Source: Herbidospora sakaeratensis (GTDB lineage Bacteria > Actinomycetota > Actinomycetes > Streptosporangiales > Streptosporangiaceae). Taken from it: 64,000 nt of DNA. The stretch spans positions 1,000,679 through 1,064,678 of the forward strand of contig NZ_BBXC01000007.1 in the NCBI RefSeq assembly GCF_001570525.1. The letters run 5' to 3'. Shown in pieces: positions 47,080-54,852 of the stretch. The position numbers and the translations under genes were made by a program. Under the pieces are notes generated by a model. It was not told the DNA's origin and ran no database searches. It saw only the letters and a program-made list of their open reading frames with translations. Every line of letters begins with the position of its first letter. The stretch's first letter is position 1.

Positions 47080-48266
47080 TCCTTGAGCGTGATCGCGGTC
47101 GCCGCCGTGCGGATCGGCTCGGTGACCCGCTTGATCATGGTGTCCCGGCCGGGCAGGTAGGGCATCAGGCGCAGCAGGAACATCTGGAACCGGATCTGCG
47201 CGGCCGACTTCAGCACCATGCCCTTGAGGTTGGCCGGAGCGAGCTTCTGGTTCTCCTCGACGAAGTGCCGCAGGTCGTCCTCGTAGGCGGCGAACGCGGC
47301 CCGGTGGTCTCCGCCCGCGGCGGCGAGTGAGCCCGCCAGCACGTACGCGCCGACCAGGGCCAGGCTGGTGCCCTGACCCGAGGCGGGGGAGGGCCCGTAG
47401 GCGGCGTCGCCGACCAGCACCACCCGGCCGGACGACCAGCGGTCCATGCGTACCTGGCTGATCGAGTCGAAGTAGAAGTCGGGCGCGCCGGCGGCGGCGT
47501 CGAGCAGCCGGGGCACCTCCCAGCCCTGCCCGGCGAAGACCTCCGCGAGCAGCGCCCGCTGCCCGGCGACGTCCTTGCGGTCGTAGGCGAGCGGGGGCGA
47601 GGCGAACAGGAACATCGCCGTGGCGTCGGCGCCGCGTGCGGTGCTGTACATGCCCGCGCTGCGGCCCGGCGCGGGGTGCATCATCTCGGTGCGGTCGAGC
47701 CCGAGGTGGTTCGGCACGGTGCAGATCGAGATGTAGTGCCCCAGGTCGTGGACGTAGGAGGACTCCGCGCCGAAGGCCAGCGCCCGCACGTTGGAGTGCA
47801 GCCCGTCGGCGCCGACCACCAGGTCGAAGGTGCGCGGGGGCGCGTTCTCGAAGGTGACCCGCACGCCGTCGGCCGTCTCCTCCAGCGCGGTGACGGAGTC
47901 GTCGAAGAGGTACTCGACGTCGTCCCTGGTGGCGTCGTGGAGGATGCGCGCCAGGTCGCCGCGCATGATCTCGACGTCGTCACCCTCGCGTCCGCCGAAC
48001 AACTCAGCGCTCATGGTGGCCCGCTGCCGGCCGGTTGCGTCCACGAACCGCGCGATCCGCATGTCGGTGCCGTGCCGGGCGACCTCCTCGCGGAGCCCCA
48101 TGCGGTCGACGACCTCCAGCGCCGCTCCGCGCACGTCGATCTTGTAGCCGCCGGTCCGCAGGGCGGGGGCGCGCTCCACGACGGTCGGGGTGAAGCCGTG
48201 CCTCCGCAACCAGAAGGCCAGCGCGGACCCGGCGACGCTGCCGCCGGAGATGAGGATGTTCGTCAT
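47049..48266 (-). CDS. FAD-dependent monooxygenase (class A)
   Basis: A 405-residue flavoenzyme. ATG 48266 gives MTNILISGGSVAGSALAFWL, the dinucleotide-binding GxGxxG-type start with Ser-Val in the middle; frames extending to 48329 overlap the operator and are rejected. Other blocks are DLVVGADGLHSNVRAL and VVLVGDAAYGPSPASGQGTS (second FAD site). It resembles TetX/PHBH-like hydroxylases acting on aromatic or polyketide compounds, or drugs. It diverges from a TetR gene, which probably represses it via the dyad between them. Confidence 0.9.
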   Translation of the reverse strand: MTNILISGGSVAGSALAFWLRRHGFTPTVVERAPALRTGGYKIDVRGAALEVVDRMGLREEVARHGTDMRIARFVDATGRQRATMSAELFGGREGDDVEIMRGDLARILHDATRDDVEYLFDDSVTALEETADGVRVTFENAPPRTFDLVVGADGLHSNVRALAFGAESSYVHDLGHYISICTVPNHLGLDRTEMMHPAPGRSAGMYSTARGADATAMFLFASPPLAYDRKDVAGQRALLAEVFAGQGWEVPRLLDAAAGAPDFYFDSISQVRMDRWSSGRVVLVGDAAYGPSPASGQGTSLALVGAYVLAGSLAAAGGDHRAAFAAYEDDLRHFVEENQKLAPANLKGMVLKSAAQIRFQMFLLRLMPYLPGRDTMIKRVTEPIRTAATAITLKDYGRASSSAS

Positions 48267-48278
48267 GCCACGAACTGT

Positions 48279-48312
48279 ACAAACGTCTAGGACGATTGTG
48301 CAAGACGTTTGT
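48279..48312. promoter_or_regulatory. Candidate TetR operator (inverted repeat)
   Basis: ACAAACGTCT (48279-48288) and AGACGTTTGT (48303-48312) form a perfect 10-bp inverted repeat with a 14-base spacer, centred between the divergent monooxygenase and TetR starts (13 and 16 bases from each). This is the standard layout of an autoregulated TetR operator controlling both genes. Confidence 0.75.
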
Positions 48313-48327
48313 GCTACGCTGCTGAGC

Positions 48328-48909
48328 ATGGGAAATCGGGAAGATCTGCTCGCCGGGGCGAAATTGTGCTTGATGGAGAAGGGCTACGCGGGCACCACTT
48401 CCCGCAACATCGCCGAGGCGGCCGGCACCAGCCTCGCGGCCATCGGCTACCACTTCCGGTCGACGAAGGCGCTGCTGAACGAGGCCCTCATCGAGGCGAT
48501 GGAAGACTGGGGCAAGGAGATCGAACGGGCCCTGTCGACCGAGGCCCCGCCCGGCACCACACCCCTGGAGCGCTTCGAGGCGATCTGGACGCAGATCATC
48601 GAGTCCTACGTCCGCCTCCGGCCCCTCTGGGCCATCCAGTTCGAACTCGTCGCGCAGATGGACCGGCTGCCCGAGGTGCGCGAGGCGTTCGCGAGCGCCA
48701 ACCGGCAGGCCCGGCTGGGGCTGGCGGCGCTCTTCGAGAACCTCGACCCCGAGGCCGACGAGCGCAAGGCGATGGCGGTGGGGGCGTTCTACCAGGCGCT
48801 GCTCGGCGGGCTGGCCACCCAGTGGCTGGTCGACCCCGACAGCGCGCCCTCAGCCCAGGACCTGGTCGAGGCCCTGCGCACGATCACGGCCGGGCAGTAC
48901 GCGCGGTGA
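48328..48909 (+). CDS. TetR-family repressor
   Basis: A 193-residue regulator from ATG 48328. The N-terminal HTH is EDLLAGAKLCLMEKGYAGTT, then SRNIAEAAGTSLAAIGYHFR and STKALLNEALIE. The C-terminal domain (RLRPLWAIQFELVAQMDRLP, then AVGAFYQALLGGLATQWL) is a helical ligand-binding domain of the actinobacterial kind. It is divergent from the FAD monooxygenase and probably represses it until a substrate binds. Confidence 0.92.
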   Translation: MGNREDLLAGAKLCLMEKGYAGTTSRNIAEAAGTSLAAIGYHFRSTKALLNEALIEAMEDWGKEIERALSTEAPPGTTPLERFEAIWTQIIESYVRLRPLWAIQFELVAQMDRLPEVREAFASANRQARLGLAALFENLDPEADERKAMAVGAFYQALLGGLATQWLVDPDSAPSAQDLVEALRTITAGQYAR

Positions 48910-48992
48910 TCGTGTCGCGCCGAGCCGGGCAGCGGCCGGAGAGCAGCACGACAGCCGCGCTGTGAGCACTTCCTGCCGTGACAGGAGTCCTC

Positions 48993-49223
48993 ATGAACAG
49001 ACTGACCGCGAGCCTGGCCGGCGGGCTGCCGGTCACCGGCGCGATGAGCGCCGTCATCCTGGCCGAACACCCGCCCAAACGGGTGTGCCGCCCCTCCGCG
49101 TCTCAGATCTTCTTCCGTTACGGCTCCGCCTGGCCGGCCCCGCCCGCCGCAGCGCGTCGCGGCCCTGTGCGGGGCGGCAACCACCCGCTGCGGTGCCGCG
49201 CCGTCACGGCTTGCAGAGCCTGA
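48993..49223 (+). CDS. Possible small protein (uncertain)
   Basis: ATG 48993 has a good ACAGGAG eight bases upstream and opens a 76-codon frame beginning MNRLTASLAGGLPVTGAMSA. The first 35 residues have mild hydrophobic character; the rest is Arg/Pro/Ala-rich and may be non-coding read-through. No family recognised. It is included because of its ribosome site; it could equally be a decayed gene. Confidence 0.3.
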   Translation: MNRLTASLAGGLPVTGAMSAVILAEHPPKRVCRPSASQIFFRYGSAWPAPPAAARRGPVRGGNHPLRCRAVTACRA

Positions 49224-49302
49224 ACAGAGTTGCTCACCGCGTGCCAACGGGTCACCCAGAAGGGGCATGTTTGCCCATGTCGCCGCAGGTAGGACCCGGA
49301 CC

Positions 49303-49460
49303 ATGACTCACGAGCCCGGATCGCCCGGGGGGATGACCTCGGGAGAGGTCGACAGCCGCAGTGAGCCGGCCAAGTGGATCAGCGGGACGCAGGTGTTCCC
49401 GGCCGACCGCGAGGCCCTGCTGAAGCAGGCCCGGTCGTGGGGGGCGACCGAACCCGTTCC
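49303..49460 (+). pseudogene. DUF2795-like N-terminal fragment
   Basis: From ATG 49303 the frame reads MTHEPGSPGGMTSGEVDSRS, then EPAKWISGTQVFPADREALL and KQARSWGATEPV, matching the start of small actinobacterial DUF2795 proteins. After about residue 52 the sequence turns into Arg/Pro-rich read-through with no DUF2795 C-terminus, so the gene is truncated or frameshifted. The 157 bases up to 49617 contain nothing supported. Confidence 0.45.
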
Positions 49461-49617
49461 TGGTGCAGCAGGATGCGGTCGACGAACCCGCCGCGCCCCG
49501 CGCCGAGCACGATCCCGGGCGATCTCAAACTCACGACGGCCGCTCCCGCCTCTCCGTTACAAGATCACGTGCACCCTGCTCCCCGGGACGCGACCGCGCG
49601 GCGGGAGCGGCCCCGGC

Positions 49618-50142
49618 TCACATACGGTCCCTGGCCTGGTCCGCCGTGGTGTGGGCCGCCTCGCCGGCCGTCTGCCGGACCTTCTCGGCGGCCTGCTGGG
49701 CCGTCTCCTTGACCTCGTGGCCGAGCGACTGGGCGCTGTCCCTCATCTGGTCGACGACCGGCTGCACGTACTTGCCGACCTGGGCGGCGGCGCGCTTCTC
49801 CGCGCGGCTCTCCGGGATGAGGGCGGCGGCCAGCGCGCCGACGCCGAAGGCGACCAGCCCGGCGGCCAGCGGGTTGCCCCGGGTCCCGCGCATCGCCTGG
49901 TGCGGCGTGTTCCTGAGCGTCTCGCCCGCTTCGGCGAGGTTGTCCTGCACGGTCCCGGCCGCGTGCCCGGTGGTGCCCATGACGCGCTCCTTGATGGTTC
50001 GGGTGGTGGTCCGGATGCCCTCGGTGCGCCGGCGCATGATCTGCCGGGGGCTCGTGTGCTCCCCGATCCGGTCGACGTCCCGGGCGATCTCGGCGCGGGT
50101 CCGCTCGATGTCGCGTTTCAGCTCGTCCGGTCGCGCATCCAC
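49618..50142 (-). CDS. DUF3618 membrane-associated protein
   Basis: A 174-residue protein starting at GTG 50142 (VDARPDELKRDIERTRAEIA). The DUF3618 N-terminal motif RPDELKRDIERTRAEIARDV is plain; a helical middle part and one transmembrane segment (NPLAAGLVAFGVGALAAALI) follow, then an Ala/Gln-rich amphipathic tail. It overlaps the Holin-X gene by 25 bases. In actinomycetes this protein is regularly encoded with Holin-X and is thought to be envelope- or stress-related; role unproven. Confidence 0.85.
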   Translation of the reverse strand: MDARPDELKRDIERTRAEIARDVDRIGEHTSPRQIMRRRTEGIRTTTRTIKERVMGTTGHAAGTVQDNLAEAGETLRNTPHQAMRGTRGNPLAAGLVAFGVGALAAALIPESRAEKRAAAQVGKYVQPVVDQMRDSAQSLGHEVKETAQQAAEKVRQTAGEAAHTTADQARDRM

Positions 50143-50513
50143 TGGGCGTCCTCCTTCAGGGTCTGAACGGTCTTCTCCGGTACGGGGTTGATCTCCCGCG
50201 CCTGGCGGCGGGCTCGGGCGTACATGGCCGCGGCCGCGCCACCCCACAGGACGGCGACGACGAACGCGGCCCACCCGGCGTCGATGACGGCGTCGAGCGC
50301 CCACACGACGGCCAGGCTCAGGAAGATGGCCGCCATCCAGCCGGCCACGCCCGCGCCGCCGAACAGCCCGGCCGCCTTGCCCGCCTTGGCCGCTTCGGCC
50401 CTGATCTCCGTCTTGGCCAGCTCGACCTCCTGCCGGAACAGGGTCGACAGGTCGCCCCCGAGCCGCCCCACCAGTTCGCCGAGCGTGGGCTCCGGCCTGA
50501 CGGGACCGCTCAT
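50118..50513 (-). CDS. Actinobacterial Holin-X (phage-holin superfamily III-like) membrane protein
   Basis: A 131-residue protein from ATG 50513. It starts with a helical region LGELVGRLGGDLSTLFRQEV (then ELAKTEIRAEAAKAGKAAGL), followed by two membrane helices (GWMAAIFLSLAVVWALDAVI and AAFVVAVLWGGAAAAMYARA). This is the typical Holin-X layout. Despite the name it is a chromosomal, housekeeping-type gene in actinomycetes and not a sign of a prophage. Confidence 0.85.
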   Translation of the reverse strand: MSGPVRPEPTLGELVGRLGGDLSTLFRQEVELAKTEIRAEAAKAGKAAGLFGGAGVAGWMAAIFLSLAVVWALDAVIDAGWAAFVVAVLWGGAAAAMYARARRQAREINPVPEKTVQTLKEDAQWMRDRTS

Positions 50514-51223
50514 CGCAGATCCTCGTCGGTGCGCCGGGTGGCCGGGTCGGGGGCGGGCGTGCCGTAATCGGTCGGGTAGCTCTGGCCGGGGGCGGGCGGG
50601 GTCCGATCGGTCGCCGGGAAGGCGGGCGTGGTGTAGTCGGTGGGGTAGGTCGTGACCGGGCCGGTCGTTCCTGAACCGGTAGAGCCGGTCGATCTTGAGC
50701 CGGTTGGTCCTGAGCCGGCCGATTCCGAGCCGGTGGATGCGGAGCCGGTCGAGGTCGAGCCGGTCGGTTCCCAGCCGGACGTGCCTTCGGTGCTCGCCTT
50801 CGCGACGCGGCCGATCAGGAAGCCGGCCGCCAGGGCGGTCGCCAGGAACACGCCGGGGCGGCGGCGGGCGAAGTCCTGCAGGTCGCCCGTCGCGCCGCCC
50901 AGGCCGCGGTCCTCCAGGTAGTCGGCGGCCCGGTGGCCGGTGCCGGCGACCTGCTGGAGCACGCCGTGGACGGGGCTGTCGGGCTTGCCGCTCTCGGTCA
51001 TGCCGGACAGGTCGTCGGCCCACTGCCGCAGGCTCCGCGCGGCTCGCCGGGTCTGGGAGTCGGCCTCGTCGCGGACCCGTCCGCGCAACTGGTGCGCGGC
51101 CTGGCCCGCCTGGGTCCTGATCTCGTCGCCGACCTGGCGGGCCTGCTCCTTCGCCGTCCGCGCGGTGTCCGCGGTGGCCTCCTTGGCGCGGCCGACGGCG
51201 CCGGGGGTGGTCTGTTCACTCAT
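50510..51223 (-). CDS. Apolipoprotein/LEA-like helical membrane protein with Ser/Thr/Gly repeat tail
   Basis: A 237-residue protein from ATG 51223; its stop overlaps the Holin-X start by four bases. Residues 5-75 are a long amphipathic helix with 11-residue periodicity (GRAKEATADTARTAKEQARQ), like LEA or apolipoprotein repeats. A single membrane helix (GVFLATALAAGFLIGRV, about 128-144) comes next, then a tail with a five-residue period (STGSA, STGSE, SAGSG, PTGSR) and a Pro/Thr/Asp end. First gene of the three-gene minus-strand cluster. Confidence 0.75.
   Translation of the reverse strand: MSEQTTPGAVGRAKEATADTARTAKEQARQVGDEIRTQAGQAAHQLRGRVRDEADSQTRRAARSLRQWADDLSGMTESGKPDSPVHGVLQQVAGTGHRAADYLEDRGLGGATGDLQDFARRRPGVFLATALAAGFLIGRVAKASTEGTSGWEPTGSTSTGSASTGSESAGSGPTGSRSTGSTGSGTTGPVTTYPTDYTTPAFPATDRTPPAPGQSYPTDYGTPAPDPATRRTDEDLR
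50682..50779 (+). repeat. 15-bp minisatellite-like repeat in coding sequence
   Basis: GAGCCGGT-type units begin at 50682, 50697, 50712, 50727, 50742, 50757 and 50772, a strict 15-base period. On the minus strand they encode the (x)(S/P)TGS pentapeptide tail of the preceding gene. Repeat number is likely to vary between strains. Confidence 0.8.
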
Positions 51224-51265
51224 GAGGGCTCCTGCGTCGTAAGTGGATCTCATCGAGGGACGCCT

Positions 51266-51718
51266 CTAGGCGCGGCCGCGTGTGCCCTCGCCCGCACGGG
51301 AGAGGACGACGCCGAGGGTGACCATGCCCAGGCCCAGTACGAGGTGCAGCCAGTTGTCGGCGGTGTTGAGAGGGACGAAGTTGGCGTCGCTCTCGTGTCC
51401 GACGAGGAGGCCGTACACCAGCAGGAGCAGGTAGACGACGCCGCCGCCGATCAGGAACGCCCGGGAGGCGGCCCAGGAGCGGTAGGCGGCGATGCCGGCC
51501 AGGCCGAACAGCAGATGCACGATGTTGTGCAGGATCGACACCTGGAAGACGCCGAGGAGCAGCGCCTCGGAGTGGTGCCCGGCGAATTCCATCGCCTCGT
51601 AGTTCGTGGTGACGCCCGGCACGAAGCCGAGCAGTCCCACCAGCAGGAAGACCACACCCGTGATGAGGGCGGCGCGGCGCAGCGGTAAGCGGGTGCGGGG
51701 GGAGACAGAGGTGTTCAC
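51266..51718 (-). CDS. DUF4383 membrane protein
   Basis: A 150-residue integral membrane protein with four helices. It contains the DUF4383 signature N-x-x-H-x-x-x-G in LHNIVHLLFGLAGIAAYRSW and a repeat of the motif in TADNWLHLVLGLGMVTLGVV. ATG 51718 is preceded by AGGAGGACTCGTGAAC-type sequence. Function unknown; commonly part of stress-induced membrane gene sets, in line with the adjacent cluster. Confidence 0.88.
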   Translation of the reverse strand: MNTSVSPRTRLPLRRAALITGVVFLLVGLLGFVPGVTTNYEAMEFAGHHSEALLLGVFQVSILHNIVHLLFGLAGIAAYRSWAASRAFLIGGGVVYLLLLVYGLLVGHESDANFVPLNTADNWLHLVLGLGMVTLGVVLSRAGEGTRGRA

Positions 51719-51932
51719 GAGTCCTCCTACGACATGACGTCGATCGGACGGTCTCGACAGCGCGACTGATGTGCTGGTCCCCGAGCGCTACCCGGCGATG
51801 TCGGCCTCAATCGTCATGGCCCACATCCACCGGGCGGAGACCCGCCGCCAACACCGACCGTTCGGCGGGGCGTCTGGCGTAGCCGCGGAGGGGGTTCCGC
51901 GCTGTACGCCAGACAACTTCGCAGGTGGTGGG

Positions 51933-52442
51933 TCAGGACGGGAAGTCCTTCGGGTTGACGCCGGACGTGCGGGCGTTGCCGCCCTTGACGGGGTTGAGGG
52001 TGAGGGTCCAGATGGTCGACTGGGTGGCGGTCGTGCTGAACCTCAGGCGGTCGTTGAAGCGCTGGTAGGAGGCGCTCTTGGTGAACTTGCGCTTCGACGT
52101 GCTGAACCGGTAGCCGGTGGTGAAGTAGACGGTGTAGTTGCCGTCGTCGACCCGCTTGAAGCTCGCGGTCGACTTCGCGCGGACGTACAGGCTGAACGCC
52201 TTGGTCTTGCCGCGGACGAGCGTGACGACGCCGTCCTTGGCGGTGCCGTTCTTGATCTTCAGGACGCCCTCTCCGCCGCTGACGCGGTCGTAGAGGACCT
52301 TCCCGTTGCCCGGCCGCGCCGCGGCGGCGGTCTGGGAGACCGTGGCCGACTCCTGGACGGAGGCGGCGGCCGGCGTGACGGCGTAACCGGTCAGGAGAGC
52401 GGATGTCAGGATCGCTCCCGCGAGGGGACGTAATGAGAACAT
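51933..52442 (-). CDS. Secreted hypothetical protein
   Basis: A 169-residue protein from ATG 52442. A signal peptide (MFSLRPLAGAILTSALLTGY, then AVTPAAA) is followed by a beta-rich, Lys/Thr-rich domain (VLKIKNGTAKDGVVTLVRGK, then YTVYFTTGYRFSTSKRKFTK). The latter resembles small exported actinomycete proteins of beta-sandwich type, but I cannot name the family. There are no cysteines in the mature part. Stand-alone gene. Confidence 0.7.
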   Translation of the reverse strand: MFSLRPLAGAILTSALLTGYAVTPAAASVQESATVSQTAAAARPGNGKVLYDRVSGGEGVLKIKNGTAKDGVVTLVRGKTKAFSLYVRAKSTASFKRVDDGNYTVYFTTGYRFSTSKRKFTKSASYQRFNDRLRFSTTATQSTIWTLTLNPVKGGNARTSGVNPKDFPS

Positions 52443-52732
52443 TGCGCCAGAATGGCGAAGTTCGGTCGGCCGGTCAACGCGCTTTCGGCCCGGGGAAACG
52501 CCCGGCCTGAACACGGAAACGACCTGCCCGGCGCGAGATTCTCGTAGGCCCACCTGCTCTGTCCTGCGCCGGAAATCCGCCGGGAAACAGGCACGGGCAG
52601 GACATCTCCCGGGTTCTCCGCGACAGCGGAAAAGATCGTCCGAACGGTGATCAACTCGTCGATCCATGGGCAGTACCGACGACCGTCGTCGTCCCGGGAA
52701 GTGGTCGGCGTTTCCGTCCGGAGGTGTCTGAC

Positions 52733-52885
52733 ATGGCCGTTTTCGAGCTGATCTGCTACCTGATCGCGTTCGTCCTGTTCATCCTGGCCGCGCTCAACGT
52801 CGGCGCGCGTTTCAACCTGGTGGCGGCGGGGCTCGCGGCGGCCGTCCTGCCGACCCTGGTCGACGCGTTCAACGCCCTGAGCTGA
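52733..52885 (+). CDS. Small hydrophobic membrane protein (50 aa)
   Basis: A 50-residue protein from ATG 52733 with an excellent GGAGG eight bases upstream. Almost the whole chain is hydrophobic in two helices: FELICYLIAFVLFILAALNV and FNLVAAGLAAAVLPTLVDAF. Such tiny two-helix proteins are common in actinomycetes and mostly uncharacterised. The strong ribosome site and clean composition make it likely real. Confidence 0.65.
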   Translation: MAVFELICYLIAFVLFILAALNVGARFNLVAAGLAAAVLPTLVDAFNALS

Positions 52886-52903
52886 GCCGCTACGCTCGTC
52901 GGC

Positions 52904-53407
52904 GTGCTGACGCGGCTCCTTCGTCCCTGGTCCCTGATCGCGCTGGTCGCCGCCGTGGTGCCGATCGGTCTGCTGGCTCACGGCGAGGGGGGCGGATCGG
53001 TTCCGCCGATGCCCGTCGGCATGGCCGGCACGATCTTCCCGGGCAGCGGCCATCGGGGCCTGCTCTTTCCCGTGGACGTCTTCCTCATCGGCGTCATGCC
53101 GCTGCTGGTGGCGGTGGCCCTGCTGGTGCGGTCGCGGACCCCGGCCGTCGTGGTCGGGGTCGTCTGCGGGCTGCTGGGGCTGGGCCATCTCGTGGAGCTC
53201 GTCGACGCGTTTCCGTCCACCCTCGAACTGGCCGGTCTGCCCGCCGACGAGACCGCGGGCAGCCAGGCCGACGACTACTTCGGCACCCGCCCGGACGGCG
53301 CCTTCTGGGCGCTGGCCGTGGTCGCCTACGGGCTCATCGTGGCCGCGCTGCTGCGTCAGCCGGGCAGGAACGAGAGCACGAAGCCGGCCGCCAGGTCGTG
53401 CCAGTAG
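52904..53407 (+). CDS. Four-helix membrane protein, hypothetical
   Basis: A 167-residue protein starting at GTG 52904, 18 bases after the small membrane gene. Hydrophobic segments are SLIALVAAVVPIGLLAHG, FLIGVMPLLVAVALLV, AVVVGVVCGLLGLGHLVELV and FWALAVVAYGLIVAALL. Pro/Gly-rich loops separate them. No known family. Its 3' end overlaps the convergent hydrolase gene by 52 bases, so one of the two C-termini may be shorter in reality. Confidence 0.6.
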   Translation: MLTRLLRPWSLIALVAAVVPIGLLAHGEGGGSVPPMPVGMAGTIFPGSGHRGLLFPVDVFLIGVMPLLVAVALLVRSRTPAVVVGVVCGLLGLGHLVELVDAFPSTLELAGLPADETAGSQADDYFGTRPDGAFWALAVVAYGLIVAALLRQPGRNESTKPAARSCQ

Positions 53408-53982
53408 CGGGGGTCGCGCACCATCGCGTGGTTCTCCCCGGGCACGTCGAGCACCTCGACGTCGCGCGTCACCTCCCGGGCCCGCCCGGCGTAGTAGTGG
53501 GTGGCCCGGGGGGAGGTCATGCGGTCGTCGGTGCCGTGGGCGAGCAGCAGCCGCCGGTCTCTGAGCTGCTCGACCGGCTCTCCCTTGGGCAACCACGGCG
53601 CCAGCGCCGCGACGCCCCGCACGTTCGGGTGCCCGGCGGCGCGCAGCGCCGTGCGGCCGCCCATCGAGTGGCCGACCATGACGACCGGGACGTCGATCCC
53701 GTGCGCGAGCCGCGCCTGCTCCAGCACCCGCTCGACGTCGGCCACGGGGGAGGCGGCCGGGCCGTTCCAGCCGCGGACCCGGTAGCGCACCCGCCAGACC
53801 GCGACTCCGCGCCGCGCTCCGGCGTTCCGGATCGCCCAGGCGAACGGCACCATCCGCAGGACGGCCAGTTGCCACGCGCTCGTCGGGCCGGGCCCGACCT
53901 CGCGGCCGCCGTGCAGCACCAGCGTGACGAGCCGGGTCGCGCCCCGGGCGGGATGGATCGTCGTGTACGGCATGCTCTCCAT
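53356..53982 (-). CDS. Alpha/beta hydrolase
   Basis: A 208-residue enzyme from ATG 53982. It has the nucleophile elbow GHSMGGRTA (Ser about 106), the oxyanion segment LVLHGGREVG and a late DVPGENHAMVRDPRYW carrying the catalytic His; the acid is probably Asp in LLLAHGTDDRMTSP. Short, cytoplasmic, of the dienelactone hydrolase/esterase kind. Substrate unknown. Confidence 0.85.
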   Translation of the reverse strand: MESMPYTTIHPARGATRLVTLVLHGGREVGPGPTSAWQLAVLRMVPFAWAIRNAGARRGVAVWRVRYRVRGWNGPAASPVADVERVLEQARLAHGIDVPVVMVGHSMGGRTALRAAGHPNVRGVAALAPWLPKGEPVEQLRDRRLLLAHGTDDRMTSPRATHYYAGRAREVTRDVEVLDVPGENHAMVRDPRYWHDLAAGFVLSFLPG

Positions 53983-54019
53983 GACATCTCATTCGGAGCG
54001 GTGCCCCGAACGGACGGGT

Positions 54020-54787
54020 CTAGACGAGGGTGAGCACGCGGGGGCCGTCGTCGGTGATCGCGACGGAGTGCTCGACGTGGACGGCCCGGCTGCCGTCGAC
54101 GGTGTGCAGGGCCCAGCCGTCCTGGGCCGTCACGTAGCGGTCCCTGCCCCCGGCCGTGAACATCGGCTCCAGGGCCAGCGTCATCCCGGCCTTCAGCACC
54201 AGCCCTCTGCCCGGCCGGCCCTCGTTGGCGACGTGCGGGTCCTCGTGCATGTGCCGGCCGATGCCGTGGCCGCCGAAGTCGTGCGGGATGCCGTAACCGG
54301 CGGCCCGTCCGACCGCGCCGATCGCCGCGCCGATGTCGCCGAGCCGGTTCCCCGGGACGGCGGCGGCGATGGCCGCCTCCAGCGCCTTCTCCGCCGTGGC
54401 GACGAGCCGCTCGTCGGCCGGGTCGGCGGGGCCCACGATGACGGTGAACGCCGAGTCGGCCGCCCAGCCGTTCAGGTAGGCCCCGCAGTCGATGGAGACG
54501 ACGTCGCCCTGGCCGATCCGGTAGCCGCCGGGGATGCCGTGCACGATCACGTCGTTCACCGAGGCGCAGATGACGGCGGGGAAGGGGGTCGGCGCGAAGC
54601 GCGGCTGGTAGTGCAGGAAGGCGGGCTTGGCGCCGCTGTCCCTGATGACGGTCGCGGCGATCTCGTCGAGCTCGACGAGCCGCACGCCGGGGGTGATCGC
54701 CTCCCGGACGGCCCGCAGCGCCCTGGCCACCACCCGGCCGGCCTCGCGCATGGCGTCCAGTTCGGCAGCGGTCTTGATCTCAACCAT
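54020..54787 (-). CDS. map: Type I methionine aminopeptidase
   Basis: A 255-residue enzyme that removes the initiator methionine. ATG 54787 (after GGGAG) gives MVEIKTAAELDAMREAGRVV. Metal ligands are visible in SIDCGAYLNGWAADSAFT (Asp, Asp), GHGIGRHMHEDP (His), LEPMFT (Glu) and HVEHSVAI (Glu). It lacks the N-terminal SH3-binding extension. Unlike the housekeeping copy, usually next to secY/adk, this one is divergent from an XRE regulator, so it is probably an extra, regulated MetAP. Confidence 0.93.
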   Translation of the reverse strand: MVEIKTAAELDAMREAGRVVARALRAVREAITPGVRLVELDEIAATVIRDSGAKPAFLHYQPRFAPTPFPAVICASVNDVIVHGIPGGYRIGQGDVVSIDCGAYLNGWAADSAFTVIVGPADPADERLVATAEKALEAAIAAAVPGNRLGDIGAAIGAVGRAAGYGIPHDFGGHGIGRHMHEDPHVANEGRPGRGLVLKAGMTLALEPMFTAGGRDRYVTAQDGWALHTVDGSRAVHVEHSVAITDDGPRVLTLV

Positions 54788-54813
54788 GGTGTACTCCCGT
54801 GGATCCAATACTT

Positions 54814-54823
54814 ATACCGGTAT
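54814..54823. promoter_or_regulatory. Palindrome in map/XRE intergenic region
   Basis: ATACCGGTAT is a perfect palindrome within an AT-rich core (TACTTATACCGGTATTGTTATC), 27 bases from the map start and 30 from the XRE start. It is a plausible operator for the small XRE protein controlling both genes. Confidence 0.5.
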
Positions 54824-54852
54824 TGTTATCACGTGTTGCTATGATCGCGTGC

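Noticed and set aside
50118-50513. Prophage holin
   Set aside because: Holin-X is a chromosomal actinobacterial family; there are no phage genes around.
50682-50779. Possible CRISPR array
   Set aside because: The 15-base period has no spacers, lies in frame inside a gene and encodes a pentapeptide repeat. No cas gene is present.
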